Notes: a model not told the origin generated them from the letters alone. Positions 36,841-46,761 are shown, numbered from the stretch's first letter. The stretch is 64,000 bases of DNA from Colwellia sp. (GCF_013214175.1 NZ_JABSPA010000005.1:302460-366459), one strand, 5' to 3'. Numbers and translations are program-made.

Positions 36841-37554
36841 TTATAACGCCAACTGTTGCTGTAACAATTTTGCCACTAGCCGCTTGAATTGATTAAGTAA
36901 CAAGGTATCCATACGTGGATCAAAATGATGGGCATCTTCACTACTAATAGCGATAAAACCAAGCACTTGCTCTTCATGAGTTAACTTAATCAATACCACT
37001 GAGCCTGAACACGGCTTAGAGAAAATGAGCTTTTGTTCACTTTCTTGTAAGCGACCAAAATAGTATTCATCATTAGTTAACCGATTTTGCATTACACCAG
37101 CACAATCATTGCTTGATATGCAGTGGTGAGCAAGCGCGATGTTATTTGTCGGCACTAACCACAATTTGAACGCGGATAGAGATAACAACTCAGTAGTCGC
37201 TTGATGTAAACAATCGAGCAGTTCTGCCGCTGATTGGCAATCAAGTAGGCGTAAATAGAGATCACTATAAAGCACAAACAACTGCTCATTATGATTAGCC
37301 ACCGACATTAACTGAGTAATTTCATCTTCTAAGCCATGCACTTTTTGGCGAAGTTGCTGCTGCTGACGCTCGACTAAAGAGACAGTGCCACGTTGCACAT
37401 CATTTAAACGTAAACTGGTCATTAAACTATTATTACGATTAAAAAACTCGGGGTTATCTTGTAAATAACTTACCACTAACTCATCGGTTAATGGCAGATC
37501 TTCGCTATTGATAGCTTGTTGTACATCATTCATTTTATTAGATTCTTTTTTCAT
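36841..37554 (-). CDS. yigA: DUF484 family protein
   Basis: The 237-residue, GAF-like DUF484 protein has the conserved N-terminus VVSYLQDNPEFFNRNNSLMTSLRL and a coiled-coil segment (SLVERQQQQLRQKVHGLEDEI). A C-terminal GAF fold with FIAISSEDAHHFDPRMDTLLLNQF completes it. Its role is unknown; it is nearly always encoded between dapF and xerC. A second Met seven codons in is an alternative start. It lies 38 bases after dapF. Confidence 0.88.
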   Translation of the reverse strand: MKKESNKMNDVQQAINSEDLPLTDELVVSYLQDNPEFFNRNNSLMTSLRLNDVQRGTVSLVERQQQQLRQKVHGLEDEITQLMSVANHNEQLFVLYSDLYLRLLDCQSAAELLDCLHQATTELLSLSAFKLWLVPTNNIALAHHCISSNDCAGVMQNRLTNDEYYFGRLQESEQKLIFSKPCSGSVVLIKLTHEEQVLGFIAISSEDAHHFDPRMDTLLLNQFKRLVAKLLQQQLAL

Positions 37555-37592
37555 GGGATGCCATTGATAATGTGGTTAAGGAGAATAGCGGC

Positions 37593-38423
37593 TTATATAG
37601 ATATTTGACCATCAAAAACGTGTGTAGCTGGTCCTGACATTTTCACCGGGTGACCCGGTCCTTGCCAAAATATGCGTAACTTACCACCAGGCAACTCTAC
37701 GGTTACTTGTTTAGCTAGTTTTTTCTGCATATAGCCAACAACAACCGCCGCACAAGCACCACTACCACAAGCTAAAGTTTCTGCTGCGCCGCGCTCATAG
37801 ACTCTTAATTTAATATAATTAGGTGAGACTATTTCCATAAAGCCGACATTGGCATCTTTAGGGAAACGTTCATGGGTTGATAATTCTTGGCCGAGTGAGG
37901 CAACTTTCGCTTCAGCTACATTATCAACGGTAACGACGCAATGTGGATTACCCATTGATACCACGCCACATAAAACAGTTTCACTTTCACTACGCAGAAT
38001 ATAGGTACCTTCCATTTTCTGGGCATTAAAAGGGATTTGTTTCGGCTCAAACTGTGGTACTGGCATAGTGACGGAAATATTACCATCACGCTCTATATGT
38101 AGATTCATCTTGCCGGTACTGGTCGAGACTTTAATTTTATGTTTATTACATAAACCTTTCATACGAACGAACTTCGCAAAACAGCGCGCACCATTACCAC
38201 ACTGTCCTACTTCACTACCATCGGCATTATAAATACGGTAATGAAAGTCTAAATCTGGATCATAGGGAGGTTCAACCACTAACAGTTGATCAAAACCGAC
38301 ACCGAAGTTTCTGTCAGCAAATTTAGCGATTTGTTCTGGCGATAAAAAAACGTTCTGCGTGACATTATCAAGCACTAAAAAGTCATTACCTAAACCATGC
38401 ATTTTAGAAAAATTGACTAACAT
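37593..38423 (-). CDS. dapF: Diaminopimelate epimerase
   Basis: The 276-residue product starts [22 protein letters not shown]. It has both catalytic-Cys motifs, [13 protein letters not shown] and [14 protein letters not shown]. It converts LL- to meso-diaminopimelate for lysine and peptidoglycan synthesis. Length is standard. It follows lptM after five bases and leads into DUF484 and yigB on the same strand. Confidence 0.97.
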   Translation of the reverse strand: MLVNFSKMHGLGNDFLVLDNVTQNVFLSPEQIAKFADRNFGVGFDQLLVVEPPYDPDLDFHYRIYNADGSEVGQCGNGARCFAKFVRMKGLCNKHKIKVSTSTGKMNLHIERDGNISVTMPVPQFEPKQIPFNAQKMEGTYILRSESETVLCGVVSMGNPHCVVTVDNVAEAKVASLGQELSTHERFPKDANVGFMEIVSPNYIKLRVYERGAAETLACGSGACAAVVVGYMQKKLAKQVTVELPGGKLRIFWQGPGHPVKMSGPATHVFDGQISI

Positions 38424-38428
38424 TAGGA

Positions 38429-38743
38429 TTACTCTTTAATTTGCTCTGTTGACTGTTTAACTGCGGGAATAGTAGCTTGTGCTATCGGCTGCTGAACAGC
38501 TGGATTTTTCTCTGCTTCATCGAGCGTTGTTACTGGTTTCTCATAGCTTTCATCACGCTGTTTTGTCACTTTATCTTGTTCGCTACTTTGCTCGGTAACT
38601 TCTTGCTCAGGAGTTTGATACAAGTCACCTTTAATACCACATGCTGAGAACAAAATAGCGGCGAGTATAGCCAGTAAAATCGATTTGATATGTAAAGTAC
38701 GATGTAACTTTTGTTGTAGGTATCTGAGTCTATTGGTGCGCAT
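38429..38743 (-). CDS. lptM: LptM (YifL) lipoprotein
   Basis: The 104-residue lipoprotein has lipobox LFSAC followed by [13 protein letters not shown], the LptM signature (E. coli CGLKGPLYFPP). LptM helps assembly of the LptD lipopolysaccharide translocon. The tail is Gln/Glu/Thr-rich and low complexity, longer than in E. coli. The N-terminus before the hydrophobic segment is unusually long (about 20 residues), so the real start may be a downstream codon. First gene of the lptM-dapF-DUF484-yigB unit and divergent from cyaY, as in enterobacteria. Confidence 0.9.
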   Translation of the reverse strand: MRTNRLRYLQQKLHRTLHIKSILLAILAAILFSACGIKGDLYQTPEQEVTEQSSEQDKVTKQRDESYEKPVTTLDEAEKNPAVQQPIAQATIPAVKQSTEQIKE

Positions 38744-38898
38744 GATGTTTTTTTGCCATGAAAGTCGTTTAAATCAAGCTTTTTAGCCTAACTTAACCGC
38801 TCTATATCTATATTTATTTTGTCTGATTGCTATTATACTCACATGCTTCTCTACAATAATACTCACTTAGACAAATAATGATATTTAAAGGATAGGCA

Positions 38899-39219
38899 AT
38901 GAACGATAGCCAATACAACTTGATCGCCGATGAACTTCTTCTCGCGATAGAAGAAGCGATTGAAGACTCTGGTGTCGATATAGATTACGAAGGAGTTGGC
39001 GGATTATTAACGCTGACTTTTCTAAATACCAGCAAAGTAATAATAAACAAACAAGCACCCTTACATGAAATATGGGTAGCAACAAAATTCAATGGTCACC
39101 ACTTTACCTTTAACAACGAGAGTTGGACAGATAAGCGCAGTGGCGATGAGTTTTGGCAGTTTTTATCAAATGCAGTCAGCAAACAAGCTGATACTGAAAT
39201 AACACTTTCGGCACAGTAA
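38899..39219 (+). CDS. cyaY: Frataxin-like iron-binding protein CyaY
   Basis: The 106-residue frataxin fold has an acidic first helix (ADELLLAIEEAIEDSGVDIDYE) and conserved strands INKQAPLHEIWVATKFNGHHF. CyaY binds iron and tunes IscS-dependent Fe-S cluster assembly. GGATAG upstream is the ribosome binding site. It is divergent from lptM and 24 bases before hemC; a link to heme synthesis fits iron use. Confidence 0.95.
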   Translation: MNDSQYNLIADELLLAIEEAIEDSGVDIDYEGVGGLLTLTFLNTSKVIINKQAPLHEIWVATKFNGHHFTFNNESWTDKRSGDEFWQFLSNAVSKQADTEITLSAQ

Positions 39220-39243
39220 ATATTATATATTTGGATAAATTGA

Positions 39244-40197
39244 ATGACTAACACTACAGTACGAATTGCTACACGAAAAAGCGCTCTCGCCTTATGGCAA
39301 GCTGAATATGTTAAAGCTCAACTTGAGCATTTTCATGAGGGCATTAAGGTTGAACTAGTACCTATGACAACTAAGGGCGATATCATTTTAGACACGCCAT
39401 TAGCCAAGGTCGGTGGTAAAGGCTTATTTGTTAAAGAGCTTGAAGTAGCCATGCTTGACGGTCGTGCTGATATTGCTGTTCATTCAATGAAAGATGTTCC
39501 GGTAGACTTCCCTGAAGGCTTAGGATTAGAAGTGATATGCCCGCGTGAAGACCCCCGCGATGCTTTTGTTTCTAATACCATCAAAACATTAGCCGATTTA
39601 CCGCAAGGCGCTATTGTTGGCACCTCAAGCTTACGTCGTCAGTGTCAATTGAAAGCCAGCCGTCCCGATTTAGATATTCGTGATTTACGTGGCAATGTAA
39701 ACACCCGCTTAAGAAAACTAGACGAAGGTCAATACGATGCCATCATCTTAGCGGCTGCTGGCTTAATTCGTTTAGCAATGCCTGAGCGTATTGCCCAGTT
39801 TATCGAACCAGAAGAAATGCTACCGGCAAATGGCCAAGGCGCTGTAGGCATAGAGTGCCGCAACGATGATGAAACTATTAAAGCCTTATTAGCACCATTA
39901 GAATGTGCAACTACCCGTATTCGTGTTTTAGCAGAACGCGCGATGAATAAAGCCCTTGAAGGTGGTTGTCAGGTACCTATTGCTAGCTACGGTGTCATTT
40001 CAGCTGATGGCAAAGAAATCCACTTGCGTGGTTTAGTCGGTGCGGTTGACGGTAGTGAAATGATTGAAAGTGACATCACAGGCCCAGTTGCCGAAGGTGA
40101 AGCGCTTGGTAATAAACTTGCGCAAGAGTTACTTAGCCGTGGCGCAGATAAAATTTTACAGCAAGTTTATTCAGATAATAATGACGAAAATAGCTAA
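39244..40197 (+). CDS. hemC: Hydroxymethylbilane synthase (porphobilinogen deaminase)
   Basis: The 317-residue product starts [20 protein letters not shown]. It contains [21 protein letters not shown] and the cofactor-attachment segment [12 protein letters not shown] (dipyrromethane Cys). It polymerises four porphobilinogen molecules in heme synthesis. GGA upstream is the ribosome binding site. hemD overlaps its 3' end by 17 bases. Confidence 0.97.
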   Translation: MTNTTVRIATRKSALALWQAEYVKAQLEHFHEGIKVELVPMTTKGDIILDTPLAKVGGKGLFVKELEVAMLDGRADIAVHSMKDVPVDFPEGLGLEVICPREDPRDAFVSNTIKTLADLPQGAIVGTSSLRRQCQLKASRPDLDIRDLRGNVNTRLRKLDEGQYDAIILAAAGLIRLAMPERIAQFIEPEEMLPANGQGAVGIECRNDDETIKALLAPLECATTRIRVLAERAMNKALEGGCQVPIASYGVISADGKEIHLRGLVGAVDGSEMIESDITGPVAEGEALGNKLAQELLSRGADKILQQVYSDNNDENS

Positions 40198-41035
40198 AAC
40201 CGTTACGCAAAAAATAAAAGCAGCGTCTCAAGTGACCGCACTTGAGACGCCTACATCTGAGCCAGCTTTACTTATGCCAAGTAAGCCACTCAAGGTCTTA
40301 ATTACTAGGCCCAAAGCTAAAGCCCAACAACTCGCCTTGTTACTTGATCAACAAGGCATAGCCAATACCAGCCAAACCCTATTCGATTACCAAAGCAATG
40401 CCAGCGCTAACGACATAGCCACAGTGCTACAACACGCTGATATACTGATCTTTGTTAGTGTTGCCGCCGTAGAATTTGCTCACGCCTGCTATTCTCTTAG
40501 AGAAAGCCAACAACACAGCTATTTTGCTGTCGGTAATGCCACGCAAAAAGCGCTACAAGCAATAGGTATTACTTGTGTTATAACGCCCCCTTCTCAGCAA
40601 GAGCACAGCGAAGGTTTATTGAATTTGCCTAAACTGGCTAATGTTAGTGGTAAGGCAGTAGTGATTTTTCGCGGCAATGGTGGACGAGAACATATTGCCA
40701 ATAGTTTAAGGCAACGTGGTGCTAAGGTTAGTTATATCGAGAGTTACCAACGTGTATGGCGAACATTACCGATAAATATCGCTGAGCAATGGCGAGCTCA
40801 ACAAATTAACTGTATTGTCGTTACCAGTAACGATATATTATTAGCCTTAATAAAATACCTAGCCAGTGCTACAGATAACAGAGATAATTATTGGCAATGC
40901 CAATGTTTGTGGCTAGTGGTCAGTGACCGAATTGAAAAAAATGCCAAAGACTTAGGTTTAACACGGGTACTTAATACCCATAGTGCTAATTCGAAAGTGC
41001 TTAGCGATACCTTGCAAGCACTCTCTTGTTCGTAA
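40181..41035 (+). CDS. hemD: Uroporphyrinogen-III synthase
   Basis: From the ATG at 40181 the product is 284 residues and starts [10 protein letters not shown]. The HemD fold begins at [25 protein letters not shown] and includes [31 protein letters not shown]. It closes hydroxymethylbilane to uroporphyrinogen III. The frame is open back to 40064, but that would overlap hemC by 134 bases and add residues not found in HemD. The ATG at 40274 (MPSKPLKV) is another plausible start. Sequence conservation of HemD is low in general, so context with hemC and hemXY carries part of the call. Confidence 0.88.
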   Translation: MTKIAKTVTQKIKAASQVTALETPTSEPALLMPSKPLKVLITRPKAKAQQLALLLDQQGIANTSQTLFDYQSNASANDIATVLQHADILIFVSVAAVEFAHACYSLRESQQHSYFAVGNATQKALQAIGITCVITPPSQQEHSEGLLNLPKLANVSGKAVVIFRGNGGREHIANSLRQRGAKVSYIESYQRVWRTLPINIAEQWRAQQINCIVVTSNDILLALIKYLASATDNRDNYWQCQCLWLVVSDRIEKNAKDLGLTRVLNTHSANSKVLSDTLQALSCS

Positions 41036-41084
41036 GCCCATAACTAAAGTAAAGAAATAAAGCAGATAACTAAAGTAAATAACG

Positions 41085-42464
41085 ATGGAATATAAAATCA
41101 TGTCGGATAAAGAAGTCTCTGAAAACAAACTATCTGCAAAGGGCGACACCGAGCAGCAAGAGGCAGCTAAACTTTCATCTGGCAGTAATGCCAAGGCCAC
41201 GCCGGCAAAAGCTGAGCTAAAAAAATCAGTTGCAAGCTCGAAAACTAAGCAATCAGCCACAGCAAAGACGGCTCCAGCAACTAACAAAGCCTCGAATAAA
41301 ACCGCAACTATTGCCCTTGTACTTGCCTCGATAAGTATTTTCGCTTCTATTGGCCATTATATTTGGCAACAGCAGCAAACTAACGCGCAACTATTAAGCT
41401 TGAGCCAACAAAATCAGCAAGCAATACAACAAAGCCAAGCACAGTTAAAAAGTAACTTAAGCGCAGAATTTAACCGCCAATTGCAACAACAACATAGTGC
41501 GAGTAACCAATCACAACAAAGTGCTCAAAAAGCACACTTGGATAGTGATGCTCAGATCCAACGATTAACGACTCAAATACAGCAGCTGGAGCAACAAGTA
41601 AGTCAGCGCCAGCCAAGTGATTGGTTAATACATGAAGCAGAATATTTAGTACGCGTAGCCGCGCGTACCATGTGGCTAGAACGTGATACGAAAGCGGCAA
41701 TTGGTTTACTGCGCGATGCTGATAATCGCCTGAAAGAGTTAGATCAGCCTAAGTTCCTACCTGTGCGAGCTTTAATTAATGAAGATATTGAAAGCTTAGC
41801 ATTAATGCCAACACTGACAAATCAAGAAGCCGTTTTAACCTTGATGGCACTTAATAAACAGGTGCCCACATTAGAACTTGCTGGCGTGAACTTAGCTGAA
41901 GCACTAGATAAAACCAAAGAAGACTTCGTTCTATCTGATGATATCGGTGATTGGCAAGAAAACCTCGCTAAAACTTGGCAAAAATTCCTCAACGACTTTA
42001 TTACCGTGCGCCGAAGAACCGGTATGGTTGAGCCGTTAATGGCACCTGAGCAACAGCAGCATTTAAAACAAAATCTAAGCCTAAAAGTACAACTTGTGCA
42101 ATGGGCAGCCAGCGAGCAAAAATCTGAGGTTTATCAACAAACATTACTTGATATTCAGCAATGGCTAAATGAATTTTTTGATATGGACTTACCGGTAAAC
42201 CAAAGGTTCTATCAAGCCATAGAGCAGCTAAAGCAACAGACTATCCATTATGATTATCCCAGTGATTTACGCTCGTTAGCGGCAATGAAACGTTTACTTA
42301 ATGACACTAAACAAGGAACGCAGCGACAAGCTCCTAAATTCGACAAGAGCAACACTGAGCAAGCTGCACCTAAACATGCCGACACAACGGATATTGAACA
42401 AGCTCTTATACCAACAGAAGCTGCACAAGCTAAAAGTGATGAAATGGACGGAGGTCAGTTATGA
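41085..42464 (+). CDS. hemX: HemX family membrane protein
   Basis: The 459-residue product has a charged Lys/Ala-rich cytoplasmic N-terminus, one membrane helix (about 73-92, IALVLASISIFASIGHYIW) and a periplasmic Gln-rich coiled coil. The conserved HemX core follows (WLIHEAEYLVRVAARTMWLERD). It is often annotated as a uroporphyrinogen methyltransferase, but it lacks the methyltransferase fold; its role in heme operons is unresolved. The Met at 41100 has a better-spaced GGA and may be the true start. It overlaps hemY by four bases (ATGA). Confidence 0.92.
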   Translation: MEYKIMSDKEVSENKLSAKGDTEQQEAAKLSSGSNAKATPAKAELKKSVASSKTKQSATAKTAPATNKASNKTATIALVLASISIFASIGHYIWQQQQTNAQLLSLSQQNQQAIQQSQAQLKSNLSAEFNRQLQQQHSASNQSQQSAQKAHLDSDAQIQRLTTQIQQLEQQVSQRQPSDWLIHEAEYLVRVAARTMWLERDTKAAIGLLRDADNRLKELDQPKFLPVRALINEDIESLALMPTLTNQEAVLTLMALNKQVPTLELAGVNLAEALDKTKEDFVLSDDIGDWQENLAKTWQKFLNDFITVRRRTGMVEPLMAPEQQQHLKQNLSLKVQLVQWAASEQKSEVYQQTLLDIQQWLNEFFDMDLPVNQRFYQAIEQLKQQTIHYDYPSDLRSLAAMKRLLNDTKQGTQRQAPKFDKSNTEQAAPKHADTTDIEQALIPTEAAQAKSDEMDGGQL

Positions 42465-43672
42465 TCCGCATTATCATTGCCTTAGTCATTTTTCTTAGCG
42501 TAATGGCAATAAGTCCTTTTTTAATTGATGAAAAAGGTTACATCCTTATCGCCATGGGTAACACCACCATTGAATTAACAGTGTTATCAGCCGGTATTAT
42601 GTTAACACTGTTATTCATTGCCTTAATTGTTAGCTTAAAGCTGGTGCGCGGCGGTTTAAACTTCAGTTTTGGTACTTGGAATAAGATTGCCTTTGCCGGA
42701 CAACGTCGTGGCATTGCCAACTTTAACAAAGGTCTGGCCGCTTATATGTTAGAAGACTATAGCCAAGCTGAAGCGTTGTTCTCCAAGAGTGCTATTCCAT
42801 CAAAACGTAAACAAAGTGCTTACCTACTTGCTGCTTCAGCATCAGCCAAACTCGACCTTGATAGCAATACTAATCATTATTTAGCCTTGCTAGAAAAAGA
42901 AACCATTAAAATCAAAGACCTCGGTTTAGAAAGCGTGATTGTTAATATTAAATTATTAATGAATCAAAATAAGACTGATACCTACGCTAAAGCTCGTAAG
43001 CTCATTGATGAAAACCACAAACACATTGGGCATGATGCTCGCTTATTAGCGCTGGAAATCGATTTATGCATCATTGAACAGCGCTTTGAACAAGCGGTAC
43101 AATACCTATCAGCAGCACGTAAAGACAAGACCATTACCGATGAGACTGTACAAGCTTGGCAACAACAAGCCTATTACGGTAGCTTTAATGACAGTATCAA
43201 GCAGCATGATAGCAAAGCTTTGCATGATAATTGGCATGCGCTGGGCCGTAAGGTTAAACAGCAAGAAACAGTATTATTTGCTTATTGCCAAGTATTAGCC
43301 GAAAACAAAATCATAGCGCCATTAAATAAATTACTGGTGCCGCTATTTAAGAAGTCACCTAGCAGTGAGTTTTTAAAGAAAATACGTAACCTGCCAATTA
43401 AACAAGCCGACGAGCTGATTGTTATTGTGCAAAAGCAACTGCATAAGAATGTTAATAGCGGTAAATGGCTAAGTTGTTTAGGTCATTTAGCCTTGATGAG
43501 TGAACAATACTCTATGGCAGAAAAAGCCTTTGGTAGTCTGATAAAATTAGCCGAGGACGACTATGCTCGGCAATATGATCGCCAAGACTTGCAAGCCTTA
43601 GCACAAGCTCATAGCCAACAAGGGCAGTATCAAGCTGCTGATGCTATCTGGTTGAAAGCAAGTTCGTTGTAA
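42461..43672 (+). CDS. hemY: HemY family TPR membrane protein
   Basis: The 403-residue product has two N-terminal membrane helices and the HemY_N segment (FSFGTWNKIAFAGQRRGIANFNKGLAAYMLEDYSQAEALFSKSA), then TPR-like helical repeats to the end. It is the gammaproteobacterial HemY encoded after hemX, not the Bacillus protoporphyrinogen oxidase. It is linked to the late heme pathway or assembly, with no proven reaction. Last gene of the hemCDXY unit, followed by a weak hairpin. Confidence 0.93.
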   Translation: MIRIIIALVIFLSVMAISPFLIDEKGYILIAMGNTTIELTVLSAGIMLTLLFIALIVSLKLVRGGLNFSFGTWNKIAFAGQRRGIANFNKGLAAYMLEDYSQAEALFSKSAIPSKRKQSAYLLAASASAKLDLDSNTNHYLALLEKETIKIKDLGLESVIVNIKLLMNQNKTDTYAKARKLIDENHKHIGHDARLLALEIDLCIIEQRFEQAVQYLSAARKDKTITDETVQAWQQQAYYGSFNDSIKQHDSKALHDNWHALGRKVKQQETVLFAYCQVLAENKIIAPLNKLLVPLFKKSPSSEFLKKIRNLPIKQADELIVIVQKQLHKNVNSGKWLSCLGHLALMSEQYSMAEKAFGSLIKLAEDDYARQYDRQDLQALAQAHSQQGQYQAADAIWLKASSL

Positions 43673-43679
43673 AACAGCT

Positions 43680-43721
43680 AGGGTTATTGCTTAGTAAAAT
43701 TTAAGTAAAGTAATAACCCTT
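43680..43721. terminator. Possible terminator between hemY and the DUF3565 gene
   Basis: GGGTTATT (43681-43688) pairs with AATAACCC (43712-43719), with a second short inner stem (CTTA/TAAG). A short T/A tail follows. Confidence 0.45.
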
Positions 43722-43754
43722 AATACCTTTAACCAACACCTTTAGCCATTACCC

Positions 43755-43961
43755 TTAACCACTGTCTTTGGCCGCACCCTCATCACACTTTTTACATTTA
43801 AGGCTATGCCCTAACATACCTTGACGGCCACCCAGTGAAGTCACCCAAGGTCGGTTAATAAATGGCGGTTTGTGCCTAACATGTTGAAAATGACCACAAG
43901 CTAGCTCTGCTACCCAATGGTGCTCTTCATCTTGATGGTAACCACAAATCACTTGTTTCAT
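43755..43961 (-). CDS. DUF3565 domain protein
   Basis: The 68-residue DUF3565 protein has MKQVICGYHQDEEHHWVAELACGHFQHVRHKPPF and a C-terminal CKKC pair. Cys and His spacing (C6, C22, H24, CxxC) suggests a small zinc-binding module. Function is unknown in the family. It is a single gene with no operon partner, convergent with hemY. Confidence 0.85.
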   Translation of the reverse strand: MKQVICGYHQDEEHHWVAELACGHFQHVRHKPPFINRPWVTSLGGRQGMLGHSLKCKKCDEGAAKDSG

Positions 43962-44005
43962 AAATAGGTTATTGCCTTACATAATTGAGAAAACGATGGT
44001 GAAAG

Positions 44006-45562
44006 TTACTTTGAAAAGAGCACTTTAAACTCTTTAGCCTTATCTTCACCATCAAGGCGAGAATATTTCATCAGTAAATCATCTTTGCCGTCGCCATTTA
44101 AATCTTCAACCATAACTAGGTTGCCATCTTTAGGTAACTGAGTGCTATAGCTAACACTGCGTTTTTTAAAGGATTTGTTATGTTTGGACGATTTTTTACT
44201 CTTGCTGGCTGTTTTACCTAGGTATATTTTTAACTCATCATCATCATCGGACAAAATAAGCTCTTTTAGGCCATCACCATTTAAGTCAGCCAACTTCACC
44301 ACGGCACTACCACTTTGCCCAGAGCTTAAGCTAAAGGTTAGCTCAACCTCTTTTTGAATCGTCGGCTTAGCTGGGAACTTATCTTGTGCATTCATTTTAA
44401 AGACATAAACATCTTGGTCAATACCACCGGTGATTAAGGCGCCAATAATTTGCGATAAACCAATATCAAAGCCAGCGAGTAACACCTCCAGCTTGTCATC
44501 ATTATCAATATCGACAAATTCTAAGCCTGTCAGTGTGCCTTCGGCATGAATAACACTATCAGGCTGTTGAGCATAACTTAATTCGCCTATATTATTATGG
44601 CCAAGAAATATCTCATAATCATTAACGCGATCGAGTACACCTGAAGCCTTGGTATAGCGCACCACCATATCGACAATACCATCGGCATTAACATCGCGCA
44701 GTTCTTCTAACTTTCGGTACTCCAAATCACTTTGGTCAAGTTGCTCGCCACTTTCATCACGCTTATTCCACCATTCTGTACCACTGATCGCTTCATTAAT
44801 GGGTAAGTGAATCGCCGTGGAAGCAAACGAACTCTGTTCGATTTGCGCATATATAATCATTTCGCCATCGCCGACCAGTAAAATATCAGTTTTGTCATCA
44901 AAGTTGACGTCATTAAAGTAGAGCTTTGCTTGGGTGTAACTTGCTCCTGATGAAAACACCCGCACTTCAGGCTTTATCGGCAGTACTTGGCTAACAAAAC
45001 CACCTTTTTCCTGCCCGATAAGAATATGAGTGCTATTGAAATCGGCAATAATGGCATCTGCAAAGGCATCATTATTTAGATCTTGAATGAAATCACCGCG
45101 ACTAAGGAAGTCAGCCTGATCTTGAATGTATAGCGACTCAATATTGGCTAGTGATGTAAACTGTTTATTTTGATAAAGCGTTAATGAGTCCGCGGACAGG
45201 AAGTAGAGCTTTTGTTTTATATCTTTTTTATCGTATTTTTGTTCACTTAAATCAAAGCGATAAAATTGTTTAGGTATGATGGTTTTTTCTGCGATCACAT
45301 ACTGATTAGTATCATGGTTTAGCTGATAAATAATTAACCAACGATTACTTTGTTCATCTACAGAAAAAGTAAGCAGCTCCTTGCCTTTACTCGCTAGGAC
45401 ATCAGCAGCAATAATTTCTTGGGTGAGCTTATAGGGCGAATTAATAATTACTTCACTAAACTCAATGGCACTGGACTTGCTGGCTAACGCAGTTAAAGAC
45501 GTGACGCAGACAAAGGTTTTAAGCAGGGTAAACAGTCTTTTTTTCTTAAACAACAAGAGCAA
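44006..45562 (-). CDS. Secreted FG-GAP/VCBS repeat protein
   Basis: The 518-residue product has a signal peptide. A beta-propeller-type repeat follows, marked by Ca2+-binding loops of the DxDxDGxxD type: DLNNDAFADAIIAD, DVNADGIVDMVVR, DIDNDDKLEVLLAG, DLNGDGLKELILSD and DLNGDGKDDLLMKY. Such integrin-like FG-GAP proteins are exported and bind ligands or polysaccharides. No enzymatic domain is visible. A basic Lys/Ser patch (KSKKSSKHNKSFKKR) is inserted before the last repeat. Monocistronic. Confidence 0.85.
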   Translation of the reverse strand: MLLLFKKKRLFTLLKTFVCVTSLTALASKSSAIEFSEVIINSPYKLTQEIIAADVLASKGKELLTFSVDEQSNRWLIIYQLNHDTNQYVIAEKTIIPKQFYRFDLSEQKYDKKDIKQKLYFLSADSLTLYQNKQFTSLANIESLYIQDQADFLSRGDFIQDLNNDAFADAIIADFNSTHILIGQEKGGFVSQVLPIKPEVRVFSSGASYTQAKLYFNDVNFDDKTDILLVGDGEMIIYAQIEQSSFASTAIHLPINEAISGTEWWNKRDESGEQLDQSDLEYRKLEELRDVNADGIVDMVVRYTKASGVLDRVNDYEIFLGHNNIGELSYAQQPDSVIHAEGTLTGLEFVDIDNDDKLEVLLAGFDIGLSQIIGALITGGIDQDVYVFKMNAQDKFPAKPTIQKEVELTFSLSSGQSGSAVVKLADLNGDGLKELILSDDDDELKIYLGKTASKSKKSSKHNKSFKKRSVSYSTQLPKDGNLVMVEDLNGDGKDDLLMKYSRLDGEDKAKEFKVLFSK

Positions 45563-45916
45563 TCTCCATATTATGATTCTTTATTCAGATGAATATAGAA
45601 CACTAAAAGTAATTAGAGTTCCCTAGCTTTTACTAACATTTATGACATAAGTAAAATATCGAATATAGAAAGTATCATCCTAAATGAGTTAATGCTCACT
45701 AAACTAGTATTTCTGCCTTATTAAATACAAATATCAATAACCCTCAATGTCAGGGGAAAACTTATCAGCCCAAGGTTTCTAATACTTTGAAATTATGCGA
45801 TATTATGTGAAATTAAAACGATGGATCAGATATTACTCATATCTATGAGTAATAAGCGGTAATACATTCTGCGCAGCTTGTGCTGTTTTCAGTTTTACTA
45901 GCAAAAAGGAATTAAA
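45563..45916. other. Intergenic region with a perfect 22-base palindrome
   Basis: Between divergent genes. No open frame looks coding. The notable element is the palindrome at 45832-45853 (arms ATTACTCATA / TATGAGTAAT, centre TC), about 64 bases before the next gene start. Confidence 0.6.
45832..45853. promoter_or_regulatory. Palindromic operator candidate
   Basis: A perfect inverted repeat with 10-base arms and a 2-base centre is followed by AAGCGGTAATAC. The short centre fits a dimeric regulator site better than an RNA hairpin. Confidence 0.45.
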
Positions 45917-46252
45917 ATGTATCTGTATAGAATTTTGGCGCTACCTTTCACCTTATTATCCTCGGTGGTAATTGCCAGCGAATACACCTCACCAGTAGAT
46001 AATATTAATGTCTATAGCACCGAATTAACGAGCTTAGCAATTCAAAATTTTTCCAATGGCGTTGTTGAAATTGATATTCATGGCAAAATTTTCAATTTAG
46101 CGCCAGCATCAGGAGCTCAACTCAATTGCTCTGGCTATAAGCAGCTTGAGCTGCAAGTTAGACATAATGATCATGAATACTTTCAAGTGCCTTGTAATTC
46201 TCGTGTAGTGATTAACGAATCATTTACCAACCAATATGCCAAAGGGGAATAA
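45917..46252 (+). CDS. Small secreted protein of unknown function
   Basis: The 111-residue product has a signal peptide cleaved near VIASEY. The mature ~90 residues are rich in beta-type pattern and have two Cys (LNCSGY...VPCNSR) that could form one disulfide. AAAGGA precedes the ATG. It runs directly into a small lipoprotein gene with one base between, so the pair is probably one unit. No family recognised. Confidence 0.75.
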   Translation: MYLYRILALPFTLLSSVVIASEYTSPVDNINVYSTELTSLAIQNFSNGVVEIDIHGKIFNLAPASGAQLNCSGYKQLELQVRHNDHEYFQVPCNSRVVINESFTNQYAKGE

Positions 46253-46253
46253 C

Positions 46254-46541
46254 ATGAAAAAGTTTTTTATTTTAAGCCTAATGGCTACCTTATCTGCTTG
46301 CGGTGGTGACAATAACTTCGATGATATTAGTTATTTATCTTGTCAGATAAACAGCTCACATGCAGTGTATGTCATTGATCGTGAAATTGATGTGGCACAA
46401 TGCTGGGACACTGAAATTGCCTATAAAAGTCAGGTGTTAGCCGTGCAGAGCTGTGGTAAACAAGTAAACTTATATCTTAAGTCCCGTTATTTAGATCCCC
46501 ACACAGTAACTTATTCTGTCCAGACAACACACTGTCAGTAA
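46254..46541 (+). CDS. Small Cys-rich lipoprotein of unknown function
   Basis: The 95-residue lipoprotein begins MKKFFILSLMATLSACGGDNN (lipobox LSAC; Gly at +2 predicts the outer membrane). The mature part has four further Cys (SCQ, QCW, SCG, HCQ end), enough for two disulfides. The ATG at 46236 in frame adds six residues, but AAAGGGG six bases before 46254 makes 46254 the better start. Partner of the small secreted protein just upstream. Confidence 0.75.
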   Translation: MKKFFILSLMATLSACGGDNNFDDISYLSCQINSSHAVYVIDREIDVAQCWDTEIAYKSQVLAVQSCGKQVNLYLKSRYLDPHTVTYSVQTTHCQ

Positions 46542-46683
46542 TTAATACATCGTAGATAGCTTAAAAATAAATTGTTATTGCTTACCGCCCTAAACTAATA
46601 TTTTTACAGCTATTTTTCAATTGACTAAACGCTCCCGTTAAGAAACCTCCATAAAGTTTGCAGTATAATCTTACATTCATACG

Positions 46684-46711
46684 TGGTTATAGCTAAATTT
46701 AGCTATAACCA
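46684..46711. terminator. 28-base perfect palindrome next to the kinase-gene relic
   Basis: TGGTTATAGCTAAA is directly followed by its reverse complement. It contains the relic's stop codon and may be the old gene's terminator arm. Confidence 0.5.
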
Positions 46712-46761
46712 ACATAATCAGCTTGTAGTTTTTCGCCCTGACTTATAACAGTGCGCTCATC
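46699..46761 (-). pseudogene. Relic of a second 3' end of the SSS-kinase gene
   Basis: Read on the minus strand this segment encodes GEKLQADYVGYS and a TAA stop. The live gene ends AKKLQADYVGYS with TAG. Codons differ at Leu, Gln, Ala, Tyr, Val, Lys and the stop by third-base or synonymous changes only. Further upstream the match continues (ATGAGCGCA) but with a frame-breaking insertion. Confidence 0.75.

Noticed and set aside
40064..40180. Upstream extension of hemD to 40064
   Set aside because: It would overlap hemC by 134 bases and add residues with no HemD similarity; ATG 40181 (or 40274) fits better.
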